Below, in pieces: positions 11,049-20,078 of a stretch of DNA of 64,000 nt. The notes beneath the pieces were generated by a model. It had not been told where the DNA came from and did not search any database. It saw only the letters and a list, made by a program, of their open reading frames with translations. The DNA is from Cellulomonas wangsupingiae (GTDB lineage: Bacteria > Actinomycetota > Actinomycetes > Actinomycetales > Cellulomonadaceae). Location of the stretch: the NCBI RefSeq assembly GCF_024508275.1, contig NZ_CP101989.1:3038001-3102000 (forward strand), given 5' to 3'. A program made the position numbers and the translations under genes. Every line of letters begins with the position of its first letter. The first letter of the stretch is position 1.

Positions 11049-12379
11049 GCGTGCACCCCCGCCAGCTGCGTGCTGCGACGCGGCGTGTAGTCGAAGAGCG
11101 AGCTGCGCTCGGGCGGGAACAGGACGTCCGCGGGCGTGTGCGTGCCCGCCTCGAACTCCTCCCGGAAGTACTGGATCGCGCTCGTGACGGGGCTGGTCGC
11201 GCCGTCGCCGAGCGCGCAGAACGCGCGGCCCAGGATGTTGTCGCACAGGTCGAGCAGCAGGTCGATGTCCGCCGCCGTGCCCTGGCCCGCCTCGAGCCGC
11301 GCCATGATCTGGGCCAGCCAGAACGTGCCCTCGCGGCAGGGCGTGCACTTGCCGCAGGACTCGTGCTTGTAGAACTGGATCCAGCGCGACACGGCCTTCA
11401 CGACCGACGTCGTCTCGTCGAAGATCTGCAGGGCGCGCGTGCCGAGCATGGACCCGGCCTTGCCGACGGACTCGTAGTCCAGCGGCACGTCGAGGTGCGC
11501 GTCGGTGAAGATCGGCGTCGAGGACCCGCCCGGCGTCCAGAACTTCAGCCGGTGGCCCTCGCGCACGCCGCCCGCCATGTCGAGCAGCTCGCGCAGCGTG
11601 ATGCCCAGCGGGGCCTCGTACTGCCCGGGCCGCGTGACGTGGCCGGACAGCGAGAACAGGCCGTGACCGGCGGAGCGCTCGGTGCCCATCGACGTGAACC
11701 AGTCGGCACCGCCGACGAGGATGCCGGGCACCGACGCCACGGACTCGACGTTGTTGACGACCGTGGGCCGCGCGTACAGACCGGCGACGGCCGGGAACGG
11801 GGGCTTCAGGCGCGGCTGGCCGCGCAGGCCCTCGAGCGAGTCGAGCAGCGCCGTCTCCTCGCCGCAGATGTACGCGCCCGCCCCGGCGTGCACCGTGATC
11901 TCCAGGTCGAAGCCGGAGCCCAGGATGTCCGTCCCGAGGTAGCCGGCCTCGCGCGCCTCGCGCACGGACTCCAGCAGCCGGCGGTAGACGTGCACGACCT
12001 CGCCACGCACGTAGATGAAGGCGTGGTGGCAGCCGATGGCGTAGGACGTGATGATCACGCCCTCGATGAGCTCCTGCGGGCTCGCCATCATCAGCGGGAT
12101 GTCCTTGCAGGTGCCCGGCTCGGACTCGTCGGCGTTGACGACGAGGTAGCGCGGGCCGCCGTCGGGCGCGGGCAGGAAGCCCCACTTCATGCCCGTCGGG
12201 AAGCCGGCACCGCCACGGCCGCGCAGGCCGGACTCCTTCACCGCGGTGACGACGTCGGCGGGGGCCATGGCCAGGGCGCGACGCAGGCCGCGGTAGCCGC
12301 CGTCGGCCTCGTACCGCGCCAGCTTCCACGCCCGGTCCGCGTCCCAGTGCGCGGACAGCACGGGGGTCAGGGTCGTCAT
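11045..12379 (-). CDS. nuoF: NADH-quinone oxidoreductase subunit F (NADH- and FMN-binding)
   Basis: Catalytic entry point of Complex I, 444 residues: it oxidises NADH, holds FMN and the [4Fe-4S] cluster N3. The glycine-rich [10 protein letters not shown] (residues 54-63) and [14 protein letters not shown] bind [21 protein letters not shown] is the second nucleotide signature. [12 protein letters not shown] plus a Cys about 40 residues later ligate N3. ATG 12379 shares one base with the nuoE stop (TGATG). Confidence 0.97.
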   Translation of the reverse strand: MTTLTPVLSAHWDADRAWKLARYEADGGYRGLRRALAMAPADVVTAVKESGLRGRGGAGFPTGMKWGFLPAPDGGPRYLVVNADESEPGTCKDIPLMMASPQELIEGVIITSYAIGCHHAFIYVRGEVVHVYRRLLESVREAREAGYLGTDILGSGFDLEITVHAGAGAYICGEETALLDSLEGLRGQPRLKPPFPAVAGLYARPTVVNNVESVASVPGILVGGADWFTSMGTERSAGHGLFSLSGHVTRPGQYEAPLGITLRELLDMAGGVREGHRLKFWTPGGSSTPIFTDAHLDVPLDYESVGKAGSMLGTRALQIFDETTSVVKAVSRWIQFYKHESCGKCTPCREGTFWLAQIMARLEAGQGTAADIDLLLDLCDNILGRAFCALGDGATSPVTSAIQYFREEFEAGTHTPADVLFPPERSSLFDYTPRRSTQLAGVHA

Positions 12380-13260
12380 CACGACTCCTTCGCGTCGTCG
12401 GAGCTCTGCTTGCGCTGCTCGCCCGCGGGCGAGACGTCGGCGGGGGTCGTCACGGGCCGGTCGGCGCTCGACTGCGCCTCGCCGGCCGCGGGCTCGCCGT
12501 GCGTGGCGCCGGTCGTCGCCTCGCGCTCGTCGGCGTCGAACGACGGTGCCGTCCAGCCGCGCTCCTTCGCCAGCAGCGTGCCGCGCAGCGTCGCCTCGCC
12601 CGCGGCCACGCCCTCGTCCGCGCGGCCGTCGGGGAACCCGGCGAGCACGCGGCTCATCTCCTTGAACGTGCAGACGGACGCCGCGCCGCGGGTCGGCGCC
12701 ACGGGCGCGCCCTCGACGAGCCGGTCGACGACCTCGACGGCCGAGGCCGGCGTCTGGTTGTCGAAGAACTCCCAGTTGACCATCACGACCGGCGCGTAGT
12801 CGCACGCCGCGTTGCACTCGATGCGCTCGAGCGTGATCGCCCCGTCGTCGGTCGTCTCGTCGTGGCCGATCCCGAGGTGCTCGGAGAGCTCCTCCCAGAT
12901 CGCGTCGCCGCCCATGATCGCGCACAGCGTGTTCGTGCAGACGCCGACCGTGTACGTGCCGTTGGGGTGGCGCTTGTACTGCGTGTAGAACGTCGCGACG
13001 GCCGACACCTCGGCGGTCGAGAGGCCCAGCGTCGCGGCGCAGAAGGCGATCCCGCGAGGGCTGACGTACCCGTCCTCCGACTGCACGAGGTGCAGCATCG
13101 GCAGCAGCGCCGAGCGCGCCTGCGGGTAGCGGGCGATGATCTCCTGCGCGTCGGCGGTCAGCCGGGCGCGGGTCTCGTCGTCGTACCCCGTGGCGTGGCG
13201 GTCCCCCGGGGTGCGGACGTGGTCGTGGGGCGCAGCGGCGCCCGCGTGCTCGACGGACAT
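12379..13260 (-). CDS. nuoE: NADH-quinone oxidoreductase subunit E ([2Fe-2S])
   Basis: Thioredoxin-fold subunit that carries cluster N1a next to NuoF. The four ligands are Cys108 and Cys113 ([13 protein letters not shown]) and Cys149 and Cys153 (ECNAACDY), spaced as in the family. After about residue 235 there is a 55-residue low-complexity tail rich in Ala, Glu, Ser and Asp. That makes it 293 residues against roughly 160-250 elsewhere. Start ATG 13260 shares one base with the nuoD stop. Confidence 0.96.
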   Translation of the reverse strand: MSVEHAGAAAPHDHVRTPGDRHATGYDDETRARLTADAQEIIARYPQARSALLPMLHLVQSEDGYVSPRGIAFCAATLGLSTAEVSAVATFYTQYKRHPNGTYTVGVCTNTLCAIMGGDAIWEELSEHLGIGHDETTDDGAITLERIECNAACDYAPVVMVNWEFFDNQTPASAVEVVDRLVEGAPVAPTRGAASVCTFKEMSRVLAGFPDGRADEGVAAGEATLRGTLLAKERGWTAPSFDADEREATTGATHGEPAAGEAQSSADRPVTTPADVSPAGEQRKQSSDDAKES

Positions 13261-14612
13261 CAGCGGTCCACCCCTCCCAGCACCGGGTCGATGGACGCGA
13301 CGGCGACGACGACGTCGGCCACCTGACCGCCCTCGCACATCATCGACACGGCCTGCAGGTTGTTGAACGACGGGTCACGGAAGTGCGCCCGGTACGGCTT
13401 GGTGCCGCCGTCGGAGACGAGGTGCACGCCCAGCTCGCCGCGCGGGTGCTCGACGGTCTGGAACACCTGGCCCGCCGGGACGCGGAAGCCCTCGGTGACG
13501 AGCTTGAAGTGGTGGATCAGGGCCTCCATCGAGGTGCCCATGATCTCCTTGATGTGGTCGAGCGAGTTGCCCATGCCGTCGGTGCCGATCGCGAGCTGCG
13601 CGGGCCAGGCGACCTTCTTGTCGGCGACCATCACCGGCCCGGGCGTCGCGAGCCGCTCGAGGCACTGCTCGACGATCCGCATCGACTGGTAGCACTCCTC
13701 GATGCGCAGCAGCAGGCGGCTCCAGGCGTCGGCGCCGTCGTTGACGGGCACGTCGAAGTCGTACGTCTCGTAGCCGCTGTACGGGTCCGTCTTGCGCACG
13801 TCGTACGGCAGGCCCGTGGACCGCAGGATGGGACCCGTGACGCCCAGCGCCATGCACGCGGCGAGGTTGAGGACGCCCACGTCCTTCATGCGCGCGTGCA
13901 GGATCGGGTTGGCCAGCATGAGGTCCTCGAGCTGGTGGAGGTAGCCGCGGACCTTGGTCAGCGCCTCGCGCACCGAGTCGATCGCACCCGGGGGCACGTC
14001 CTGCGCGACACCGCCGGGGCGGATGTACGCGTGGTTCATGCGCAGGCCGGAGATCAGCTCGAAGATCTTGAGGACCTCCTCGCGGGCCGTGAAGCCGAGG
14101 ATCATGATCGTCGTCGCGCCGAGCTCGTTGCCGCCCGTGGCCAGGAAGACCAGGTGCGAGGAGATGCGGTTGAGCTCCATCATCAGGACGCGGATCACCG
14201 AGGCGCGCTCGGGCACGTCGTCGGTGATGCCGAGCATCTTCTCGACCGCGAGGCAGTAGGCCGCCTCCTGGAACAGCGGGGCGACGTAGTCCATGCGGGT
14301 GCAGAACGTCACGCCCTGGGTCCAGGTGCGGAACTCCATGTTCTTCTCGATGCCCGTGTGCAGGTAGCCGATGCCGGCACGGGCCTCGGTGACGGTCTCG
14401 CCGTCGATCTCGAGCATGAGCCGGAGCACGCCGTGCGTCGACGGGTGCTGCGGGCCCATGTTGACGACGATCCGCTCCTCGCCGAGGCGCGCGGCCTCCT
14501 CGGCGATGTCGGACCAGTCGCCGCCGGACGCCTCGAAGGACGGCACGCCCTGCGTGTCGTCCAGCGGGACGTGGCGGGTCGCGTGGGGGGTGTGAGAGGT
14601 GGGCGCGGTCAT
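13260..14612 (-). CDS. nuoD: NADH-quinone oxidoreductase subunit D (49 kDa type)
   Basis: Quinone-site subunit of the peripheral arm, related to [NiFe]-hydrogenase large subunits, 450 residues. [16 protein letters not shown], with the quinone-binding histidine loop, begins near residue 52. [16 protein letters not shown] and [14 protein letters not shown] follow. The hydrogenase cysteines are absent, as expected in Complex I. ATG 14612 overlaps the nuoC stop by one base. It is a separate gene, not a NuoCD fusion. Confidence 0.97.
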   Translation of the reverse strand: MTAPTSHTPHATRHVPLDDTQGVPSFEASGGDWSDIAEEAARLGEERIVVNMGPQHPSTHGVLRLMLEIDGETVTEARAGIGYLHTGIEKNMEFRTWTQGVTFCTRMDYVAPLFQEAAYCLAVEKMLGITDDVPERASVIRVLMMELNRISSHLVFLATGGNELGATTIMILGFTAREEVLKIFELISGLRMNHAYIRPGGVAQDVPPGAIDSVREALTKVRGYLHQLEDLMLANPILHARMKDVGVLNLAACMALGVTGPILRSTGLPYDVRKTDPYSGYETYDFDVPVNDGADAWSRLLLRIEECYQSMRIVEQCLERLATPGPVMVADKKVAWPAQLAIGTDGMGNSLDHIKEIMGTSMEALIHHFKLVTEGFRVPAGQVFQTVEHPRGELGVHLVSDGGTKPYRAHFRDPSFNNLQAVSMMCEGGQVADVVVAVASIDPVLGGVDR

Positions 14613-15460
14613 CAGCTGTACGACCTCCGCTGGTCCGGGGGCGGCACGGTGGCGCCCTTGTACTCGACCGGGATGCCGCCGAGCGGGTAGTCCTTGCGCT
14701 GCGGGTGGCCCGGCCAGTCGTCGGGCATCTCGATGCGCGCCAGGCCCGGGTGGCCGTCGAACACGATCCCGAAGAAGTCCCAGGTCTCGCGCTCGTGCCA
14801 GTCGTTGGCCGGGTAGACCGCCGTCGTCGACGGGATGTGCGGGTCGCCCTCGGCGACCGCGACCTCGAGCCGCAGCCGGCGCCCGTGGGTCACCGACACG
14901 ACCTGGTACACCGCGTGCAGCTCGCGTCCCGCGTCGTGCGGGTAGTGCACGCCGGACACGCCGAGCGACAGCTCGAAGCGCAGGTCCGGGTCGTCTCGGA
15001 GTGCCCGGACGACCTCGACGAGGTGCTCGCGGGCGATGTGCAGCGTCAGCTCGCCACGGTCGACGACGACCGACTCGACGGCGTTCGCGTAGCCGGTGCC
15101 GGACCCGTCGAGGAGCTCGACGAGCACGTCGACGACCTCGTCGAACCAGCTGCCGTACGGACGCTCGCTCGGCCCGGGCATGGCCACGGTCGCGACCAGG
15201 CCGCCGTAGCCGGAGGTGTCGCCCGTGCCCTGCACGCCGAACATGCCCGTGCGGACGTCGACGATGTCCAGCGGGGTGCGGGGGCCGCCGGCGGGGACGT
15301 GCTGCGACCCCGACTCGAGGGCCACAGCGGTGGTCTTCTGGGCGCCCGCCGGTGCGGGGTCGCCGGGGCGCACGGCCGCGGACGCGTCCGCCTTGTCGAC
15401 GGCCGCGGCGTCGGCCGGCTGCTTCTCGCCGGGCACGGCGCTCCCCTTGTCGTCGGTCAT
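14612..15460 (-). CDS. nuoC: NADH-quinone oxidoreductase subunit C (30 kDa type)
   Basis: Peripheral-arm scaffold subunit that binds NuoD. The conserved part is the last ~150 residues: [38 protein letters not shown] and [15 protein letters not shown]. An unusual N-terminal extension of about 60 Ala/Lys/Asp/Pro-rich residues and a linker precede it, so the whole is 282 residues. ATG 15460 overlaps the nuoB stop (ATGA). I see no better internal start with a ribosome site, so I keep the extension. Confidence 0.94.
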   Translation of the reverse strand: MTDDKGSAVPGEKQPADAAAVDKADASAAVRPGDPAPAGAQKTTAVALESGSQHVPAGGPRTPLDIVDVRTGMFGVQGTGDTSGYGGLVATVAMPGPSERPYGSWFDEVVDVLVELLDGSGTGYANAVESVVVDRGELTLHIAREHLVEVVRALRDDPDLRFELSLGVSGVHYPHDAGRELHAVYQVVSVTHGRRLRLEVAVAEGDPHIPSTTAVYPANDWHERETWDFFGIVFDGHPGLARIEMPDDWPGHPQRKDYPLGGIPVEYKGATVPPPDQRRSYS

Positions 15461-16008
15461 CGCAGCAGGCCCGTCATGTGGGACGTGGGCGTCGCGGCCA
15501 TGGCCGCCTCCTGCGCCTTGCGGGCGGCCTCCTCGCGGTTCACGCCGAGGGGCTCGTCCTGGATCTGCTGGTGCAGCGCGAGGATCGCGTGCAGCAGCAT
15601 CTCCGGGCGCGGCGGGCAGCCGGGCAGGTAGATGTCCACGGGGACGATGTGGTCGACCCCCTGCACGATCGCGTAGTTGTTGAACATGCCGCCGGACGAC
15701 GCGCACACGCCCATCGACAGCACCCACTTGGGCCCGGCCATCTGGTCGTAGACCTGCCGGACCACCGGCGCCATCTTCTGGCTCACGCGCCCGGCGACGA
15801 TCATGAGGTCGGACTGGCGCGGGGAGGCGCGGAACACCTCCATGCCGAGCCGGGAGATGTCGTAGCGGCTCGTGCCGGCCGCCATCATCTCGATCGCGCA
15901 GCACGCGAGCCCGAACGTCACGGGCCACAGCGAGGCCTTGCGGAAGTAGCCGACGAGGTCCTCGACCGTCGTCAGCAGGAAGCCCGAGGGCGCTTCCTCG
16001 ATGCCCAT
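15457..16008 (-). CDS. nuoB: NADH-quinone oxidoreductase subunit B (cluster N2)
   Basis: Holds the terminal [4Fe-4S] cluster N2 that reduces menaquinone. Adjacent cysteines Cys36-Cys37 in [11 protein letters not shown], Cys102 in [15 protein letters not shown] and Cys131 in [10 protein letters not shown] are the four N2 ligands. 183 residues is standard. ATG 16008 sits behind a strong GAGGAGGGG site, six bases away. It is 60 bp downstream of nuoA, the only sizeable gap in the upper operon. Confidence 0.97.
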   Translation of the reverse strand: MGIEEAPSGFLLTTVEDLVGYFRKASLWPVTFGLACCAIEMMAAGTSRYDISRLGMEVFRASPRQSDLMIVAGRVSQKMAPVVRQVYDQMAGPKWVLSMGVCASSGGMFNNYAIVQGVDHIVPVDIYLPGCPPRPEMLLHAILALHQQIQDEPLGVNREEAARKAQEAAMAATPTSHMTGLLR

Positions 16009-16068
16009 GTCAGCCCCTCCTCAGGGTCGGTCGGTAGCTCGTCGCGGCACGTGCCGGGCGGTGCGCGG

Positions 16069-16431
16069 TCAGTCCCACTCGAGACCGCCGCGCTTCCACT
16101 CGTAGACGAACGGGACCGTGATGACCAGCAGGAACACCAGGATCGACACGAGGCCGAACGTCGCCAGCTCCGTGAAGCTCACGGCCCACGGGTAGAGGAA
16201 CACGACCTCGATGTCGAAGATGATGAACGTCATCGCGACCAGGTAGTACTTGATCGGGAACCGCCCGCCGCCGATGGCGTGGGGCGTCGGCTCGATGCCG
16301 CACTCGTAGGCCTCGAGCTTGGCGCGGTTGTACCGCTTGGGTCCGAGGATCGCGCTCGCGCCGACGCCACCGAGGGCGAGGACGGCCGCGATCCCGATCA
16401 TCACCAGGAGCGGGACGTACGGGTTGCTCAT
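16069..16431 (-). CDS. nuoA: NADH-quinone oxidoreductase subunit A
   Basis: First nuo gene, a 120-residue three-helix membrane subunit next to the quinone cavity. AKLEAYECGIEPTPHAIGG on the first loop and FIIFDIEVVFLYPWAV are the family signatures, including the conserved Cys and Asp-Glu. ATG 16431 lies behind GAGGAGGAC. The gene starts 85 bp after menJ with no visible terminator between, so menJ and nuo probably share a transcript. Confidence 0.96.
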   Translation of the reverse strand: MSNPYVPLLVMIGIAAVLALGGVGASAILGPKRYNRAKLEAYECGIEPTPHAIGGGRFPIKYYLVAMTFIIFDIEVVFLYPWAVSFTELATFGLVSILVFLLVITVPFVYEWKRGGLEWD

Positions 16432-16516
16432 CGGGCTGTCCTCCTCGTCGTCGAGGCCGGGCCCGCGAGGGGCCGGCGGTGCGTGTCCGGGGCGTCGGTG
16501 GTCGCGTGCGGTGGCG

Positions 16517-17818
16517 TCATGCGTCGGGCGCCAGGCGTGCGAGTCCGGCGATCACGCGGTCGACCGCGTCACCCCCGCGCGGTTCGTAGCAGTCGGACAG
16601 CAGCTTGAGCACGAACTTCATGAGCAGGGGCCGCGGGAGACCGTAGCGCGTGCACAGGTGCATCACCTGCGGGTGCTCGATGAGTCGCACGAACACGCGG
16701 CCGAGCGTGTAGTACCCGCCCAGGTCGTCCTTCATGCGCTGCTGGTACGTGGCGAGGGACCGCTCGCGACCCGCGGCGGACCCGCGTGCGAGGCCCTGCG
16801 CGATGGCGTCGGCGGCGACGCGCCCCGCCTGCAGGCCGTAGGCGATGCCCTCACCGTTGAACGGGCTGACCATGCCGGCCGCGTCGCCCGCGAGGAGCAG
16901 CCCGTCGGCGTACAGCGGGCCGCGGTTGAAGCCCATGGGCAGCGCGGCGCCCCGCACGGGACCGACCTGGTGCTCGGGCGTGAACTCCCACTCGGCGGGC
17001 GCGTTGGCCATCCAACGGGCGAACAGGTCCTTGTAGTCGACCTTCGTCGCGGCGGCCGTCGAGCTGACGGAGCCGAGCCCGACGTTCGCGGTGCCGTCGC
17101 CGAGCGAGAAGATCCAGCCGTAGCCCGGCATGAGGTTCGAGCGGCCCGGGGCGCCGTCCCACAGCTCGAGGTGCGACTCCATCCACGGGTCGTCGTGGCG
17201 CGGGGTGCGGAAGTACGTGCGCACGGCGACGCCCATGGGGCGGTCGTCCCGCTTGGGCCGACCGACGGCCGTGGCGAGCCGGGCCGAGACCCCGTCGGCG
17301 GCGATCACGACGGGCGCGCGGTACGTGACCTCGTCGCCCGCGTCGACCGTGCGGCGACCGTCGGCCGCGACGGCCCGTGCGCGCACGCCCACGACCCGGC
17401 CCGTGCGCTCGTCGCGCACCGGCCCCGTGACGGACGTGCCCTCGAGCAGCTTGGCGCCCGCGGCGCGCGCGTGCTCCGCGAGCGTCTGGTCGAACGACGT
17501 GCGGGCGCGTGCCAGCCCGTAGGACGGGTAGCTCGACAGCTCGGGCCACGGGAGCTCGAGGCGGTGGCCGCCACCGATGACGCGCAGACCACGGTTGCGG
17601 ACCCAGCCGTCCTGCTCGCGGATCGGCACTCCCATGCGCACGAGCTCGGAGACCGCGCGGGGCGTCAGCCCGTCGCCGCAGATCTTGTCCCGCGGGAACG
17701 TGGCCTTCTCCAGCAGCAGCACGTCGAGGCCGGCGGAGGCGCAGTGATAGGCCGCGGAGGCCCCGGTCGGACCTGCGCCGACGACGATGACGTCCGCGTC
17801 ATCGGTCGTTGCGTCCAC
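16517..17818 (-). CDS. menJ: Geranylgeranyl reductase family FAD enzyme, probable menaquinone reductase MenJ
   Basis: FAD-dependent oxidoreductase that most likely saturates one isoprene unit of the menaquinone side chain. The Rossmann motif VIVVGAGPTGASAAYH is at residues 9-24. KICGDGLTPRAVSELVRMG is the family signature, and the FAD aspartate loop LLLAGDAAGMVSPFNGEGI lies near residues 295-315. The chosen GTG at 17818 gives 433 residues. The frame stays open further upstream but that stretch overlaps the Rex-like operator and has no family similarity. It sits between menG and nuo, as an actinobacterial menaquinone reductase would. Other lipid prenyl-reductase roles are possible. Confidence 0.85.
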   Translation of the reverse strand: MDATTDDADVIVVGAGPTGASAAYHCASAGLDVLLLEKATFPRDKICGDGLTPRAVSELVRMGVPIREQDGWVRNRGLRVIGGGHRLELPWPELSSYPSYGLARARTSFDQTLAEHARAAGAKLLEGTSVTGPVRDERTGRVVGVRARAVAADGRRTVDAGDEVTYRAPVVIAADGVSARLATAVGRPKRDDRPMGVAVRTYFRTPRHDDPWMESHLELWDGAPGRSNLMPGYGWIFSLGDGTANVGLGSVSSTAAATKVDYKDLFARWMANAPAEWEFTPEHQVGPVRGAALPMGFNRGPLYADGLLLAGDAAGMVSPFNGEGIAYGLQAGRVAADAIAQGLARGSAAGRERSLATYQQRMKDDLGGYYTLGRVFVRLIEHPQVMHLCTRYGLPRPLLMKFVLKLLSDCYEPRGGDAVDRVIAGLARLAPDA

Positions 17819-17831
17819 CAGGTCACCCCAC

Positions 17832-17849
17832 TTGTGACGTCGTTCACGT
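17832..17849. promoter_or_regulatory. Rex-like operator upstream of menJ-nuo
   Basis: The 18 bases TTGTGACGTCGTTCACGT match the Rex consensus TTGTGAANNNNTTCACAA at 11 of 14 defined positions. The site lies just downstream of the predicted start of transcription and 14-31 bases before the menJ start codon, a normal repressor position. A rex gene is present in this window at 37905-38600. Confidence 0.7.
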
Positions 17850-17860
17850 GCGCCTCGGCG

Positions 17861-17889
17861 AGTGTAACCAGCGCCTCTGGGCCTGTCTG
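17861..17889 (-). promoter_or_regulatory. Predicted promoter of the menJ-nuo operon
   Basis: On the minus strand CAGACA (17889-17884), a 17-base spacer and TACACT (17866-17861) form a plausible housekeeping -35/-10 pair. Transcription would start near 17854, leaving a leader of about 36 bases that contains the Rex-like operator. Confidence 0.5.
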
Positions 17890-18047
17890 CGAAGGTATGG
17901 CTTACCTCATCGCCGGGCGAGGACGATGGTCCTGCACCGGCGCCCGAGCAGCGTCGCGACGCCCTGCGGGGCGGCACGTGGCGCCGGTCCGGCCCCCCAT
18001 CGTCTCCCGGCGGGACCACCCCCGCAGGACCGGTGACGCGCACCGCA

Positions 18048-18142
18048 CACCGGCGCCGCCGGCACCCCGCGCACCGGCGCCGTCGGCACCCCGCGCACCG
18101 GCGCCGTCGGCACCCCGCGCACCGGCGCCGTCGGCACCCCGC
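18048..18142. repeat. 24-bp tandem repeat in the menG-menJ gap
   Basis: Three exact copies of a 24-bp unit begin at 18061, 18085 and 18109, each starting GGCACCCCGC and ending GCGCCGTC. Partial copies flank both ends. The array begins 18 bp beyond the menG stop. The 342-bp gap 17819-18160 otherwise holds the menJ promoter and operator. The unit length is a multiple of three, so open frames run through it on both strands, but no start with a ribosome site supports coding. Confidence 0.85.
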
Positions 18143-18160
18143 CGGCCGGCCGCCGACGGG

Positions 18161-18853
18161 TCAGGGACGCTGCGCCCGGTGCAGCGCGACGACGCCGCCC
18201 GTGAGGTTCCGGAACGCGACCTGGCCCCAGCCCGCGCGACGCACCATGAGCCCCAGCCCGCGCTGGTCCGGCCACTCGCGGATCGACTCCGCCAGGTACA
18301 CGTACGCGTCCGGCTCCTTGGAGACGGCGCGCGCGACCGGCGGCAGCGCCCGCATGAGGTAGTTGGTGTACACCGTGCGGAACGGCGCGAACGTCGGGCG
18401 CGAGAACTCGCACACCACCAGACGGCCGCCCGGCCGCGTGACGCGCAGGAGCTCGCGCAGCGCGCCGTCCACGTCCTTCACGTTGCGCAGGCCGAACGAC
18501 ATGGTGACCGCGTCGAACGACTCGTCGGCGAACGGCAGGTGCAGCGCGTCGCCCGCGACGAAGGGCAGGTCCGGGCGCCGGCGACGGCCGACCCGCAGCA
18601 TGCCGGTCGACAGGTCGCACGGCACGACGTGCACACCGGCGTCCGCGAGCGGCTCGCTCGACGTGCCGGTGCCGGCCGCGAGGTCGAGCACGGTCTCGCC
18701 GGGCCGCGCGTCGAGGGCGGCGAGCGTGGCCCGCCGCCACGCACGGTCCTGACCGAGCGAGATCACGTCGTTCGTGAGGTCGTACTTGTGCGCGACCGCG
18801 TCGAACATGGCGGCGACGTCGCGGGGGTCCTTGTCGAGGGCGGCGCGAGGCAT
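18161..18853 (-). CDS. menG: Demethylmenaquinone methyltransferase
   Basis: UbiE/MenG-family enzyme, 230 residues, that methylates the naphthoquinone ring in the last step of menaquinone synthesis. The SAM-binding motif [10 protein letters not shown] is at about residues 52-61. [20 protein letters not shown] is the strong UbiE signature, and [20 protein letters not shown] is the conserved N-terminal block. It ends close to the 24-bp repeat and lies upstream of menJ on the same strand. The start is ATG 18853. A GACCAT hexamer exactly six bases upstream suggests a leaderless transcript. Confidence 0.93.
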   Translation of the reverse strand: MPRAALDKDPRDVAAMFDAVAHKYDLTNDVISLGQDRAWRRATLAALDARPGETVLDLAAGTGTSSEPLADAGVHVVPCDLSTGMLRVGRRRRPDLPFVAGDALHLPFADESFDAVTMSFGLRNVKDVDGALRELLRVTRPGGRLVVCEFSRPTFAPFRTVYTNYLMRALPPVARAVSKEPDAYVYLAESIREWPDQRGLGLMVRRAGWGQVAFRNLTGGVVALHRAQRP

Positions 18854-18859
18854 GCGCCC

Positions 18860-18865
18860 ATGGTC
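18860..18865 (-). promoter_or_regulatory. Possible -10 element of menG (leaderless)
   Basis: GACCAT, six bases before the ATG at 18853. It matches only the A2 and T6 positions of the -10 consensus, but the spacing is the same as for the stronger leaderless promoters in this window. Confidence 0.3.
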
Positions 18866-18902
18866 GCAGGTCCGCCGCGCCGGGCGCGCACCGACCAGCG
18901 GG

Positions 18903-18908
18903 TAGCCT
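18903..18908 (+). promoter_or_regulatory. -10 element of the TRM11-like gene
   Basis: TAGCCT would start transcription near 18915 and give a leader of about 54 bases before ATG 18969. No strong -35 is visible. Confidence 0.4.
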
Positions 18909-18968
18909 GCGGCGTGGAGGCGGCCGCCGGGCCGCGCCGCACGACCGACCCCGGGGGCGTCACCAGCC

Positions 18969-20018
18969 ATGCCGCAGTACGCGATCCTCGTCCACCCCTC
19001 GGCGAACCGGGTGTACGCCCAGCACGCCGCTCGCCTGATGCGCGGTGAGCTGCTGGCGCTCGACGGGCTGCTGCTCGACGGGCGCCTCGGTGCGCTCGGC
19101 GGGCCCGTCGAGCGCACGATGGGCGGCGTCGGGTACCTCGTGGTCCCCGCACCGGACCTCACCGAGGACGAGCTGCGGGTGCTCGGCAACCTGTCGTCGC
19201 TGCTCGCGCTGTTCGAGCTGCGGGACGACGGCGCGCTGGTGCCCCTCGACGTGCAGCGCCTCGACCGGTACGACGACGACCTGCTGACCATCCTGAAGTA
19301 CGTCGGCAAGACCAACGAGCAGCTCACGCGGCTGCTGCTCAACCTCACCGCCGCCGCCGCGCTGCCGCTCGAGGACTTCCTCGGGTCGCGCGTGCGGGTG
19401 CTCGACCCGATGTGCGGGCGCGGCACGACCCTCAACCAGGCGCTCATGTACGGGTGGGACGCGTACGGCGTCGACGTGGACCGCCGCGACGTCGAGGCGT
19501 ACACCGCGTTCGCCGAGCGGTGGCTCAAGGACAAGCGCCTCAAGCACCGCGTGAGCTCGTCGCGCGTGCGCGTGGCCGGCAAGAACCTGGGACGGCGCAC
19601 GAGCATCGAGCTCGCCGCGTCCAAGGAGGCGTACCGCGCGGGCGACGTGCAGACGCTCGAGGTCACGCAGGGCGACACCCTCGACACCGACCGCATGTAC
19701 CGCGCCGGGTTCTTCGACGTCGTCGTCGCGGACGCCCCGTACGGCATCCAGCACGGGTCCGTGACGGGCCCGCGCACGCCGTCGCGCTCCCCGCGCGCCC
19801 TGCTCGCCGACGCCATCCCGGTGTGGGCGCACCTGCTGCGCCGCGGCGGCGCGATGGGCCTGTCGTGGAACACCAAGGTCCTCCCCCGCGAGGACCTCGT
19901 CGAGATGCTCGTCGACGCCGGTCTCGACCCGCTCGACGACGCGCCGTTCCACGACCTGGCGCACCGGGTCGACCAGGCGGTCGAGCGCGACCTGGTCGTG
20001 GCGTCCAAGCCCCGCTGA
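18969..20018 (+). CDS. TRM11-family SAM-dependent RNA methyltransferase
   Basis: 349-residue protein. The C-terminal half is a class I methyltransferase: [17 protein letters not shown] (about residues 144-160) binds SAM, and [11 protein letters not shown] is a DPPY-type catalytic motif with Ala in place of the first Pro. That combination is typical of enzymes that make N2-methylguanosine in tRNA (Trm11/TrmG10 type). The N-terminal ~130 residues do not show an obvious THUMP domain to me, so the substrate is unproven. It is divergently placed with menG and upstream of menF. Confidence 0.75.
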   Translation: MPQYAILVHPSANRVYAQHAARLMRGELLALDGLLLDGRLGALGGPVERTMGGVGYLVVPAPDLTEDELRVLGNLSSLLALFELRDDGALVPLDVQRLDRYDDDLLTILKYVGKTNEQLTRLLLNLTAAAALPLEDFLGSRVRVLDPMCGRGTTLNQALMYGWDAYGVDVDRRDVEAYTAFAERWLKDKRLKHRVSSSRVRVAGKNLGRRTSIELAASKEAYRAGDVQTLEVTQGDTLDTDRMYRAGFFDVVVADAPYGIQHGSVTGPRTPSRSPRALLADAIPVWAHLLRRGGAMGLSWNTKVLPREDLVEMLVDAGLDPLDDAPFHDLAHRVDQAVERDLVVASKPR

Positions 20019-20064
20019 GACGCACGTCGCACGCCCCCGACGGGAGCCTGCGCTGGTCAGGGCC

Positions 20065-20070
20065 TACGCT
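20065..20070 (+). promoter_or_regulatory. -10 element of menF (nearly leaderless)
   Basis: TACGCT lies eight bases upstream of ATG 20079, so the transcript would begin at or within two bases of the start codon. Confidence 0.45.
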
Positions 20071-20078
20071 GGACGGCG

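Noticed and set aside
17907..18740. Long minus-strand frame reading through the 24-bp repeat and menG in another register
   Set aside because: It is antisense or out of frame with menG and owes its length to high GC. The repeat's length divisible by three explains the open frame.
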